Source: Thinopyrum elongatum | Lineage: Eukaryota; Streptophyta; Magnoliopsida; Poales; Poaceae | Direction of reading: 5' to 3' | Assembly (NCBI GenBank): GCA_011799875.1 | Contig: CM022297.1 | Coordinates: 519,734,929-519,798,928, forward strand | Length of the DNA: 64,000 nucleotides | Shown: piece by piece, positions 34,296 through 45,459 of the stretch | How the letters are laid out: each line of letters opens with the position of its first letter | Numbering within the stretch: the first letter of the stretch is position 1 | Translations under genes and position numbers: made by a program | The notes under the pieces: model-generated | What the model was told of the DNA's origin: nothing | The model's input: only the letters and a program-made list of their open reading frames with translations | Database searches by the model: none

Positions 34296-35642
34296 GTGGC
34301 ATCAAGAGCCGTGCTATGCGTAGATGCAGGTTACGATCTAGAATACATGGAGATGTATGGGTATTGCATAATATAATTAGGTAGTAGATAAGATCTATTG
34401 CTGAAAATTATTTATGCGGGTGACAGATGAAATCTGTTACCCGATGTTCTTGTTGCTTCCCTAGAATTTGTGTTTGCTCAATCTCGAGATAGCATGGTGG
34501 AATTTGACAAAGTTCTGGCAATCCATGATCCTGATTGATCATGGAAGTGCTATCAGGTCTTTGGGTTCTGCCATAGTCAAAAGAAAGATGAAATTCGCAG
34601 ATGAAAGGGCATTGCAGATATGATCTGCACGGGGGTCATGCGTATGACGAAGTTTAGTATGGGGCTCGAGATTTAATTATCTCGTGTTTCATACACCCCG
34701 AGATGTTAATCTAGCGACTTGAATAATCATACTTGATGATAAAACGTTGGTAGCTGCGGTTTAAGTCAAAACCTTAGAAGCCACGTAAAATAAAATTTTG
34801 CATAAACCGATTAGAGGCGTCTAACTTGGTTTTGCAGGATGGTTTGCATGTGATGTGGTATAGCAAGTCTCATATTCAATTTGATTATGTATGAGATGAC
34901 TATATGATGTAATTAACATGACCTGCGTGTCATGATTCGGCATGATGGCTGGAGCCATATGATTGCACTTTAATGACCTGCGTGTCAACCTTAAGTAATG
35001 CATTTAATTCTATCCGCTATGGAGATGGCGATATTATCTGATGCATTGACAAGGTGGTGGCAATCTTCGCGAAGGTGAACACCGACGCAAATGCCGAAGA
35101 CGAAGAATACTTGACTTCTCCGTCAGAAGAGGCTATACCATATCATGCTATTATGAATTGCCTGAGATGTTTATCCCTCTTGATGCACCCTTCTTGATTG
35201 CGTGGTAGTCGCTTTTATTAGGGTGATCTCTCACTTAAAATATCAAGTAGTTAGTGTTCTCCCAAGTGTAGCACCGTCACGGCACCTATCTCTTCGGGGT
35301 GTCACATGCTAACATGGGCACGAACGATTAGAGAAGTGTGAGGCGGGTGAGTTGAGACCTCGCAGCAAGATCACTTGGTTATCTTGACGTTCAGGCATGA
35401 AAGTCATGAGCTCGGAACACACGCATCGAAAGATGAACAAGAGTCACATAGATGTGATTGGCAAGTTTGCCTAACGATTGAAGTTCTCGCCATCAGTGAT
35501 GCTACCATCAATGGCGTTGAATTGAAATTTGTGTCTTGAATCACTCACAATCAATTATGAGAGATATTGATTTGAGTGGGAGCGCACTTTAGAATAAAAC
35601 TATTTATTCACTAGTGTAAATTTCATTATAAACAAAGTCTAA
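34296..35642 (+). other. PBS and leader of nested Copia
   Basis: The PBS is TGGCATCAAGAGCC at 34297-34310, one base inside the LTR, of initiator-Met tRNA type. About 1.3 kb of leader follows with no credible gene. Confidence 0.85.
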
Positions 35643-38600
35643 GTGAAACCTGTGTTTTCCGTTGTAGATCAAATGGCTCGCAACACCGCGTTCAACTTAG
35701 GCCCATTGTTAGAGAAAGAGAAGTTAACTGCGACTGGAAACAACTATGCGGACTGGGTCCGCAACCTGAGGATTGTCCTCAGGAGCGCTAAGAAACTGTA
35801 TGTGCTTGAAAATGCTCTTCCAGCTAAACCGGCGGCAGAGGCCCCGGAAGATGAACAAAATGTCTGGGCCACTAAGGATGATGATCACAACTTAGTGCAG
35901 TGCCTCATGCTAGCTTGCATGTGTACAGACCTTCAAAAACGTTTTGAATTCCATAAACCCCGTGATATGATCCGGGAATTGGATGCTCTGTACAAGGAAA
36001 CCGCAAAGTCTGAACGATTTGATATCATGAAGGCTTTGATGGACTGCAAGATGGCTGAGGGTAGTTCAGTTGGCGAACACGTGGTCAAAATGATTGGCTA
36101 TGCTGAAAGGCTTAAAACCCTGGAATTTCCACTTCCACCTGGCCATACGATGGACATGTTGCTTTCTTCACTCCCCCCGTCTTACGACGGTTTTGTATTA
36201 AACTACAACATGAGTGGGATGGAGAAGGAACCGGAAGAGGTGCTCGCCATGCTGAAAACTGCAGAAGGAGGACTGCGGAAAAATCGCAAGCAAGTGTTGC
36301 TTGTGAATAAAACCGCCAGTTTCAAAAAGAAGAAAGGCAAGCCAAAGAAGGGCAAGGGCGCCGGTAAGACCGGATCCCAAAGCAACTCTAAGGGCGGAGC
36401 CAAGAATGAAACTGAGTGCTTCTACTGCAAGGGCACAGGACACTGGAAGAGAAACTGCAAGAAGTATCTGGAAGATAAGAAGTCTGGGAAAACCGGAAAA
36501 GGTATAATTCTTATACAAGTTAATGTCATTGACGTTTTGCTTGCTAGCGAAAATTCTAAGTCTTGGGTATTTGATACCGGATCGGTTGCTCACATTTGCA
36601 ACTCGATACAGGGGCTTCAGAAGGTGCGCAAGCTGGAAAAGAATGAAGTCGTGATGCGCGTCGGGAACGGCGCTGGGATCGCCGCTCAAGCCGTCGGCAT
36701 TATGCCTCTACGTCTCCCTTCAGGATTTATCTTAGAACTAAGTAACTGTTATTTTGTTCCACTGTTGTGTAGAAACATTATCTCCGGATCATGTTTAGTA
36801 CATGATGGGTATTCGTACAAGTCTGAGAACAATGGTTGTTCACTTTATTGTAAGGATATGTTTTATGGATTTGCACCCATTGTTGGGGGCCTTTTCATAC
36901 TAAATCTTGAATGTGGAAATGATGTCTTTAACGTGAATGCTAAACGCCTTAAGAAGGCTGATTCCACCGCCACTTTCTTGTGGCACTGTCGGCTTGGCCA
37001 CATTGGAAAGAAACACATGCAAAGACTCCATAAAGATGGAGTTTTACCGTCCTTTGATTTTGAATCATTTGACACATGTGAAGCTTGCTTAATGGGGAAA
37101 ATGACCAAGACGCCGTTCACGGGTCATCCTGAACGGGCGGGTGAATTATTGGAAATAATACATAGTGATGTATGTGGTCCAATGAACACAGCCGCACGGG
37201 GTGGGTATTTCTACTTCGTGACTTTTACTGATGATTTAAGTCGGTATGGCTATATCTACTTAATGAAGCATAAGTCGGAAACCTTTGAAAAGTTCAAAGA
37301 ATTTCAGAATGAGGTAGAAAATCATCGTGACAAAAAGATTAAGTTTCTGCGGTCTGATCGCGGAGGCGAGTATCTTAGTCATGAGTTTGGCCAACATCTG
37401 AGTGAACGTGGAATCATTTCACAGCTTACGCCTCCCGGAACTCCACAGCGAAATGGAGTATCGGAAAGACGTAACCGAACCCTGTTGGACATGGTAAGGT
37501 CGATGATGTCCCTTACAAATCTTCCGATATCTTTTTAGGGTCACGCACTAGAAACTGCCGCTTATACACTAAACAAAGCACCGTCAAAATCTGTTGAGAC
37601 AACGCCATATGAGTTATGGTATGGGAAGAAACCCAGTGTGTCGCATCTCAAGATTTGGGGTTGTGAAGCATATGTAAAACGTTTACAGCCTCAAAAACTC
37701 GATCCCAGATCAGACAAATGTTACTTTGTAGGTTATCCAAAGGAAACCTTTGGGTATTCCTTCTACCACCCATCCGAGGGCAAAGTGTTTGTCGCAAAAA
37801 CTGGAAGCTTTCTCGAGAAAGAATTTCTCGCTAAAGAAGTGAGTGGGAGGACAGTACAACTTAATGAGATTAGTGAATCTTCGGCAACCGTTGATATGGC
37901 TAAGGAACCGGAAGAGATTCCGCTAATTATCCCTACAACTGAGCCGGAAGTTATCGCATATGATGCGGGGACTTCAAACAATGTTGTAACTGAACCGCGC
38001 AGATCAGGCAGGGCTATCCAGCCACCTGAGTGGTTTCATAACGAAATCTTCATTCTTGAAGACGATGAACCTGCGCACTACAAGGAAGCGATGGCGGGGC
38101 CCAGCTCAAAGGAATGGCACAAGGCCATGAGATCCGAAATGGAATCCATGTACGAAAACCAAGTTTGGAACTTGGAAGAACTTCCAGAAGGCGTAAAGCC
38201 GATTGGTTGTAAATGGATTTTCAAAAGAAGACGGACGCGGATGGTAACATTACTATCCACAAAGCTAGACTTGTCGCGAAAGGGTTCACGCAAGTTCCAG
38301 GAGTGGACTACGACGAGACTTTCTCGCCCGTAGCTATGCTTAGGTCTGTTCGGATATTGCTAGCAATTGCTGCTTATTTCGACTATGAAATATGGCAGAT
38401 GGATGTCAAAACGGCTTTCCTAAATGGAAACCTCAAAGAGGATGTATACATGATACAGCCGGAAGGTTTTGTCATTCATGAGGATGCTGGAAAGGTATGC
38501 AAACTTCAGAAAGCTATTTATGGTCTGAAGCAAGCATCAAGGAGCTGGAACATTCGTTTTGATGAAGTGGTCAAAGAGTTTGGCTTCATCAGGAATGACG

Positions 38601-39625
38601 AAGAATCTTGTGTTTACAAGAAGTTTAGTGGGAGCGCAAAAGCATTTCTAATCTTGTATGTGGATGACATATTATTGATTGGAAATGACATGAATTTTCT
38701 TAGCGAAATAAAAGAATCATTGAAGAAAAGGTTTTCAATGAAAGACTTAGGCAAAGCAGCATATGTATTGGGCATCAGAATCTATAGAGATAGATCAAAA
38801 CGCCTGATAGCGCTTAGCCAAAGCACGTACATTGACAAGGTGTTGAAAAGGTTCAACATGGAGAACTCCAAGAAAGGCCTACTCCCCATGTCACCTGGCA
38901 CAGTGCTTTGCAAGAATCAGAGTCCTCGAACTCTCGATGAGCGAGTACAAATGAATGATGTTCCATATGCCTCGGCAGTTGGTTCTATTATGTATGCCAT
39001 GCTATGTACAAGACCGGATGTTTCCTATGCGCTAAGTGTTAGCAGCAGGTACCAAAGTGATCCAGGATTGGAACACTGGGCCGCAGTCAAGGGTATTCTT
39101 AAGTACCTCAGATGGACCAAGGATTTACTCCTTGTGTACGGAGGTGATGAAGAGCTCATTGTAAGTGGTTACACTGATGCAGGCTTCATGACTGACCCAG
39201 ATGACTTCAAATCTCAATCAGGCTATGTTTTCATGTTGAACGGTGGCGCAGTTGATTGGAAAAGTTCCAAACAAAAGACTGTGGCAGATTCTACGACGGA
39301 GGCGGAGTATGTTGCAGCTTCAGAAGCCTCCAAGGAGGCGGTATGGATCAAGCAATTTCTTGAAGACCTTGGTGTGGTTCCAAGTGCTCTGGACCCGGTG
39401 GAGATCTATTGTGATAATAGTGGTGCCGTGGCTCAGGCAAGGGAGCCAAGTTCGCACCATAAGACAAGACATATTCAACGCAAATATAAACTCATTCGAC
39501 ATCATGTCGAAGAGGGTTTAGTGAAAGTACGCAAAGTTCACACGGATCTGAATGTGTCAGACCCGATGACAAAGCCTCTACCACGAGCAAAGCATGAGCA
39601 ACACCGGATAGCCATTTGGTGTTAG
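35643..39625 (+). pseudogene. gag-pol polyprotein of nested Copia, one stop and one frameshift
   Basis: Gag begins at ATG 35643 or, more like relatives, at 35673 (MARNTAFNLG). The CCHC knuckle CFYCKGTGHWKRNC is at residues 259-272. Protease DTG is at residue 311. The integrase has an HHCC region, then D509, D572 and E608 (D,D35E). The frame is stopped by TAG at 37536-37538, where Trp is expected, then continues in phase to about 38222. There one A is missing from an A run and the frame moves. From 38213 reverse transcriptase follows with YVDD (38657-38668), then RNase H (DWKSSKQKTVADSTTEAEY, CDNSGAVAQA). It ends at TAG 39623-39625. All catalytic residues are present, but the protein cannot be made in one piece. 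Confidence 0.95.
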
Positions 39626-39654
39626 GGAAGCCATGTAACTGGGTTATGACTCTA

Positions 39655-39669
39655 GTGCAAGTGGGAGTC
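39655..39669 (+). other. polypurine tract of nested Copia
   Basis: AGTGCAAGTGGGAGTC-type sequence ends directly at the 3' LTR start, the usual plus-strand primer of this lineage. Confidence 0.75.
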
Positions 39670-41791
39670 TGTAGGAGATATGCCCTAGAGGCAGTAACAA
39701 CCGTTATTTTGTATCTCAAAGTTTGTAATGAATGTTTATGTTCCATGCTATAACTGCTATGATTCTCGAGTCTGCAATAACACGAGGCTCGGAGGGAAAC
39801 TCATGTGCACGTGTGGTATAATAAACGGTAAAATGTATTCCTAGTCTTGCCTCTAAGACTGGCTCAAGTATTGCATGATGATCCTGTTTTCCTGATCATG
39901 GGCATGGCTATGCCAGCAATTTTGAGGGCACGATGTTGATAGAACACTTGTGTTGAATCGACCCAGATTGATGTTATGCTATGAGTTTCTATCGTTACAA
40001 GTTTATGGTTCTTAACATAGAGATAGTTAATGTTTGCATAATTCCTTAGACCATGAGAGTATTGAGTTCCTTCGTACTTGCTTTGTGAACTTTGGGGTTT
40101 GTTAAACGTCATCCGTAACTGGGTGGCTATTACGGCGGCTTACGGGTTCACGGAAAAGTATGGCAAGTAACGAGATAGCTCAAGATTGGGATTTGCTCCT
40201 CCGACGATGGAGAGATATTCTCGGGCCCTCTCGGTGTTACGGTATCCATCATCGTCCGGCCAGACACCTTGTGATTTGATCACTGGGATGCCGAAAACAC
40301 AGAAACGAGAAAAGAGAACAAAACCGGTAACGAGGTAACTTGCATAGTGGACAAATTTGTTGATCCACGGGGATGCAATAAATCTCACCTCGGGTGTTTG
40401 TGACATATCGCGAAGCAACAGGAATAGCACACAGCAACTGGAGGTTCACTCGAATAATCATTCGTGTGGGTATAGGGGTTAATATGGGTGTCCACGGCTC
40501 CGATGTTGATCATTGATCGGAAGGGGTTCCGGGTCATGTCTATACTTCACCGAGCCTATAGGGTCACACGCTTAAGGGTCATCTATCTGCTGAATACTAG
40601 ACAGGGAGTCTGAGAGAAAATCACCGAAAAAGTTTCGGACACCAAAAAAGTTTCGGACAGCGGAAAAGTTCCGCAGAGAGAACACCGGATGAGTTTCGGT
40701 GAAACTGAAAAGTTGTTTTGGGGTATTCCATTAAGTCAAATTGGTTTCGGGATGCCCCTGATAATTCTTGGAGGGTGCCAGAATTATTCTGGAAACTTTC
40801 TGGAATTTTCGGGGATAAAAACCGGAAATGTTTCGGAGCTGCCGGAACCGCTTCAGATGCTTTTTCGCAGATGAAATCACTAATCTGGAATTGTTCCAGA
40901 ACGCGTTGAAAATTATTTTAGTGGGTACTAGAAATGTTCTAAGCCCACATAAATATTTTTAGTTCGTACGGACGCTGAAAAATGTCATCGTGAATAGTGA
41001 AAGTGCTTTTTGGGAATTTTTATGGAAAGCACCTTTTGGGAATTTTCCCAAAAGGCTTCTAGAAACCTTGGGCACTAAGGAAGCCCCCTTGGGGGGCCCC
41101 CCCCAAGGGGTGGCCGGCCATGGAGGGTGGAGCTCCATGGAGCTCCACATGGCACTCCTTTTTGCTTTATTCTTTATGTAAATGACATAAAGTGGGGGTA
41201 CTTTTGGTATTTGTGAATGCCAACTTTACCCCTTGGTTTTCCTATAAATAGAGGAGAGTGGGCTGCCCACAAAGCTCATCCCTTGCTCTCATACACATGC
41301 CATGCATTATCTGGCTTCTTCTCTCCCTCCCACGAAAAGAGTTTCGTAGAGCCGAAAGGCTGTCTGGGTTCCGGCAGGAACTAGTTCTGGACGGCGAAGC
41401 CCTGCCGGATAGCTGACACCGTATGTGTGCAACCCCATAGAGAGGTCGTAGTTTCGGTCTTTTGCCCGAGGGGCTGTTCGAGTGTCCTCCCGAAGGGCTG
41501 TCCGAGTCTCCGTTCGAGTTTCGAGGGTCCTCCCGAAGGGCTGTCTGCGACACCGTCCGGGGGACTGTCCGACCGCCTCCCGAAGGGCTGTCCGGCGAGG
41601 GAGTACATCCTCGCGGTTGGGAGGTTGTAAATCCTAGCTGCGGGGATCTGCACCAACGATCTCCACCGACTCTTCTTCCGCTGCGCTTCGAGTCGGTACG
41701 GATCAGATCAAACCTTGTATGCAGTCTCCATAGTGGTCCTGGGCGTGCTCGCTATACCGAAAATTTTTGTTTTCTGTCGCGTTCCCCAACA
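39670..41791 (+). repeat. 3' LTR of nested Copia (2122 bp)
   Basis: Matches the 5' LTR except about seven substitutions and an 18-bp duplication at about 40640 (ACCAAAAAAGTTTCGGAC), which accounts exactly for the length difference. TATA box at 41243-41250. Confidence 0.95.
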
Positions 41792-41796
41792 TCGAG
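41792..41796. repeat. TSD of nested Copia (right)
   Basis: TCGAG, identical to 32187-32191. Confidence 0.95.
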
Positions 41797-42610
41797 AACT
41801 ATGTAGACATGACCGAGACACATCTCCTGTCAATAACCAATAGCGGAACCTGGATGCTCATATTGGCTCCTACATATTCTACGAAGATCTTTATCGGTCA
41901 AACCGCATAACAACATACGTTGTTCCCTTTGTCATCGATATGTTACTTGCCCGAGATTCGATCATCGGTATCATCATACCTAGTTCAATCTCGTTACCAG
42001 CAAGTCTCTTTACTCGTTCCGTAATGCATCATCTCGCAACTAACTCATTAGTCACATTGCTTGCAAGGCTTATAGTGATGTGCATTACCGAGAGGGCCCA
42101 GAGATACCTCTCCGATACACGGAGTGACAAATCCTAATCTCGATCTATGCCAACTCAACAAACACCATCGGAGACACCTGTAGAGCATCTTTATAATCAT
42201 CCAATTACGTTGTGACGTTTGATAGCACACTAAGTGTTCCTCTGGTATTCGGGAGTTGCATAATCTCATAGTCATAGGAACATGTATAAGTCATGAAGAA
42301 AGCAATAGCAACAAACTAAACGATCATAGTGCTAAGCTAACGGATGGGTCTTGTCCATCACATCATTCTCTAATGATGTGATCCCGTTCATCAAATGACA
42401 ACACATGTCTATGGCTAGGAAACTTAACCATCTTTGATTAACGAGCTAGTCAAGTAGAGGCATACTAGCGACACTTTGTTTTGTCTATGTATTCACATAT
42501 GTATCAAGTTTCCGGTTAATACAATTCTAGCATGAATAATAAACATTTATCATGATATAAGGAAATATAAATAACAACTTTATTATTGCCTCTAGGGCAT
42601 ATTTCCTTCA
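41797..42610 (-). repeat. 5' LTR of outer Copia, outer half
   Basis: Continues from 32191 and matches 25231-26050 closely. It ends at TTTCCTTCA on the plus strand, the outer terminus of the element, followed by the GATCC duplication. Confidence 0.92.
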
Positions 42611-42615
42611 GATCC
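42611..42615. repeat. TSD of outer Copia (right)
   Basis: GATCC, identical to 24274-24278. Confidence 0.92.
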
Positions 42616-42775
42616 GGCATGTTGGCGATGCAATGGTGATCCGGCATGTTGATCGTGTTCTGCACGGGTTTGGATTCCGGATACGGGGGACGTGGATGTG
42701 AAAAGTAACATATAAGGGGCATGTTGATCGTGTTTTGCACAGTTTGAGGGGCCGGATTTGTCAAGTCCGGCCGTA
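42616..42775 (+). mobile_element. Harbinger-like element, right end
   Basis: It continues the sequence interrupted at 24278 and ends GTTTGAGGGGCCGGATTTG then TCAAGTCCGGCCGTAGATG, close to the right end of the element at 46926-49318. The last bases of the inverted repeat merge with the TSD of the retroposon that follows. Confidence 0.6.
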
Positions 42776-42788
42776 GATGTTTTCAGTA
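42776..42788. repeat. 13-bp TSD of the retroposon (left)
   Basis: GATGTTTTCAGTA. The copy at 44741-44753 is GATGCTTTCAGTA, one mismatch. Confidence 0.75.
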
Positions 42789-44040
42789 TGAAAAAACGAG
42801 CAGGAACCATCTCCCCCGCGTCGTCCCCTCGGGCGACTCGGGGGCGAAACCCTAGCGCCGCCTCGGCCCCCCTTCTCCTGACCTTTCTTCCCCGCCGCCG
42901 CCAGCGGCTACCACTGGGATTGGCCAGCGCAGTGGTAGGCGGCAGTGGGGCTTCCCCGCGCGCCATCTGCTGGTCCTCCCCGTCGCGCCCTCCCCCAAGG
43001 TCGCTGCTTCCTCTCCTTCACCGACACCTTCCGGCGGCGACGGCCTCCCCTGCTGCTGGCCCGCCGCAGTGCCTGCCATGGCCGCTGGTGTTGGCCCGGG
43101 TCCGTCTTCTCTGCAATCTGGCTCCTGCTGCTGCTCCACCCGCCAGATCTGGAGTTGGTGGGGGCCCCGGTGGCGGCGGGCCTTTCGATCCGGCCACCTC
43201 GCGTTAGGACAGGGATGTGGCCCTGCCCCTGCTCAGGCCGTCGCATCCGCCCCTGTGTCGCCGGATCTGGCGCCCCGGCGGGTGTCGACCAATTTTCTGG
43301 CCGGATCTGCGTGGGGAGGCGGTTGCAGGCGCCTCCTCTTTCTTCGTGGTGTTCGGTGGTGAGTGCGGAAGTGCTCCTGGTGGTGGTGGTGGTGGGCGTG
43401 GTGACTAGCTGTGGATGGGATGTGCGTGGTGGGTGGATGCCGGGGCGGCGGCCCCGGACTTGGTGGACAGCGTCAGCTTTGCGGCGAGCTGCGTCGGAGG
43501 GTGCTGTATTGTGACCTTGGCCGCGCGGGCGGCGAGGTTGCGGTGTCCGTGCGTCGTGGTGTGCTTGGCTCCCTGTGGCCCTGTGCACCGGTGCATCATT
43601 GACCCCTGTCCCTTCCCGGTCATGTGCCCTCCTGGTCGGATCCACTCCTGTCGACCTCTTCGGCCTCGGAGTCGGGCGTTGCGGAGGGCGACCAGGGGAA
43701 ACCCTTGGCTTGCGGTGGAGGCCACGACGTTGGCGACGCCTTTGGCGCCGTTTCCCTCCTTTGTGGCCTCATCGAGGTTCCCTCCTACCTCCTTCCCTCG
43801 CACTCTGCTTTGGGTGAAAACCATGTTCCCGTTGTGGACGGCGGCGTCGTTGCTCGTCGCTACCCTTCTTGGAGGCGTCGTCTGGGGGACGCAGGTGTGA
43901 GGTGGGCACTCTGCTGCTGGGATTGGGATAGCTGTTGGCGTTTCCTTCTCTTCTTCGTCTTTGCCGGCGATATGATCTTCTACGCCGGTCTTCGCCGTAC
44001 GGTGCCGTGTTTCTGCTTGCGCCTGTACGGCCTGGCTGTG

Positions 44041-44180
44041 GCGTTCCGAGAGGTTGTGGAAGGCTATGCTTATGCATGCGGCGCTCCGATCTCCTTCCCG
44101 TGCCAGCGTGGCGTTTCGAGAGGTTGTGGAAGGCTATGCTTATGCATGCGGCGCTCCGATCTCCTTCCCGTGCCAGCCCT
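44041..44180 (+). repeat. 70-bp tandem duplication inside the retroposon
   Basis: GAGAGGTTGTGGAAGGCTAT and the rest of the unit appear at 44041-44110 and 44111-44180 with a few differences. As 70 is not a multiple of three, it argues against a conserved coding frame here. Confidence 0.9.
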
Positions 44181-44563
44181 GTCGTCGCTGTTCATCCGAG
44201 CTCATGGTGAGCGCTTTGCCTTCCGACCGTCCGGTGCCCTTCAAGCCAGGGCGAGAGGGTAGTGGCCCTCTTCGAAGGCAGACGGATGGCAAGGCTACCA
44301 TGTTTTGGTCCTGTGAAGTGGGCTTTGAGGCTGCCCTCCGATGTTGGCCACTCCTTCAATTTTCTTGTGCTGCTTGCTTTGCTGTTTGGTTGTTAGCTGC
44401 TCCAGCTGCTTGTATCTTACGCCGTTTTCTTTTTCCTGTTGTATAGTATCTGCCCTTGTAATCCCGGGCTTTGTTAATTCAAAGTCTTGTAATCCCGGCC
44501 GGTTGATGGCTTTGTTAATTCAAAGTCGGACAATTCGTAGTACGTGTTCCTGTCTTCCCGATC

Positions 44564-44690
44564 GACATGATTTTTTCTTGTTAATTCAAAGTCAGAAGAC
44601 CGACATGATTTTTTCTTGTTAATTCAAAATCGGACTAGGTTCGGGCCTTCCACCGACATGATTTTTTCTTGTTAATTCAAAGTCAGACTA
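44564..44690 (+). repeat. three repeats of about 30-50 bp near the retroposon 3' end
   Basis: GACATGATTTTTTCTTGTTA followed by ATTCAAAGTC occurs at about 44564, 44602 and 44656. Earlier single GTTAATTCAAAGTC copies lie at about 44475 and 44513. The spacing to the poly(A) tail suggests a 3'-end recognition module. Confidence 0.75.
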
Positions 44691-44740
44691 GGTTCGGGCC
44701 TTCCTCGGGCGCGGCTTAGTCTTTTCTCTAAAAAAAAAAA

Positions 44741-44858
44741 GATGCTTTCAGTAACCGGTTACTGTCAACCACGTAACTCTGATGAAATATTAAAAAATAA
44801 AAACATAACTCGATGCTTTCAGTAACCGGTTACTGTCAACCACATAACTCTGATGAAA
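44741..44858. repeat. direct duplication of about 47 bp at the retroposon edge
   Basis: GATGCTTTCAGTAACCGGTT and its continuation occur at 44741-44788 and again at 44812-44858, separated by an A-rich spacer. The first copy begins with the retroposon TSD. Confidence 0.8.
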
Positions 44859-45459
44859 AGCGTCGTCCGGATATATACATGAAAATGTCGTCCCGATGTA
44901 TATACAAGAAAAATGTCCACACTATATTTATGATGACGGATGTACCACATGAGAAATCTATATATACGACATTTATGGGCTGAAAGTGAGGCATCGATCG
45001 GTCGACATTTGTGTTGCCACCTACGGACCTACCCTGTTCCTCTCCCCTTCGTCGTCCCCAAGGCTCTGAATCCCCTGCAGTTTCCTCTGAAGAACTCTGC
45101 ATCCGAGTGTAACCGAACAACTCTGCATCCGAGTGTAACCGATACCTTGTACTACTATGCAGTCCATTCTAGTGCGTGGCTAACATGGCCGTCGGCCTCC
45201 AGCACCAGTGCATGCATGACCAATTCATCACCGGAATTAATCAACATGATCGCCGGACGTACACCTTATGATCATCGATCGATCTGACTAAACAGTGCAC
45301 CACGAGAGAAGAAAGATACAGTAGTTCATACACGTGAAGACGACGAGATTACCAACAGCTAGCTGGGAGAGTACAGACGGAAAGGAAAAAAGAACATATC
45401 GTAACGATCTAACCGAGACGTGCACGCACGCGCGGCGGTGACGGCCGGATCACGAGCGC
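44859..45459. other. intergenic, 3' side of the oleosin gene
   Basis: No gene supported. It contains a 26-bp tandem repeat at 45095-45146 (CTCTGCATCCGAGTGTAACC). The oleosin 3' UTR should occupy the part next to 45459; no clear polyadenylation signal was seen. Confidence 0.5.

Larger units (their letters stand above)
32192..41791 (+). mobile_element. young Copia retrotransposon nested in an older Copia LTR
   Basis: A complete structure: 5' LTR 32192-34295, PBS, leader, gag-pol 35643-39625, polypurine tract, 3' LTR 39670-41791, perfect TCGAG TSD. By eye the LTRs differ by about seven substitutions in 2.1 kb plus one 18-bp duplication. At the commonly used grass rate of 1.3e-8 per site per year that is of order 0.1 million years. 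Coding sequence has just one stop and one frameshift. The zinc-knuckle, integrase and RT order is Copia; likely Angela/BARE-related. Confidence 0.95.
24279..42610 (-). mobile_element. WIS/BARE-like Copia retrotransposon, decayed, with a nested element
   Basis: On the minus strand: 5' LTR (42610-31244, split), PBS, leader, gag, protease, integrase, reverse transcriptase/RNase H, 3' LTR (26050-24279). The perfect GATCC duplication shows it is one insertion, although a 9.6-kb younger Copia lies inside its 5' LTR. Coding regions carry many stops and frameshifts, so it is an old copy. Confidence 0.92.
42789..44740 (+). mobile_element. GC-rich poly(A)-tailed non-LTR retroposon without recognisable RT
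   Basis: A 1952-bp unit lies between 13-bp near-identical direct repeats and ends in A11, the hallmarks of target-primed LINE-machinery insertion. The 5' part is very GC-rich with CGAAACCCTAGCGCCGCC-type leader sequence. The 3' part is AT-richer with three copies of a GACATGATTTTTTCTTG-containing unit. Frames are open on both strands from base composition only. I recognise no endonuclease, reverse transcriptase or host protein. It could be a non-autonomous LINE derivative or a retroposed transcript. Confidence 0.6.

Noticed and set aside
34296..35642. Possible additional gene in the leader of the nested Copia
   Set aside because: No frame over about 60 codons with any recognisable feature; matches the expected untranslated leader.
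42908..43645. 245-codon minus frame and overlapping plus frames 42945-43514 and 43415-43900
   Set aside because: High GC makes many frames open in this retroposon; none has a recognisable domain, and the 70-bp tandem duplication nearby does not preserve phase.
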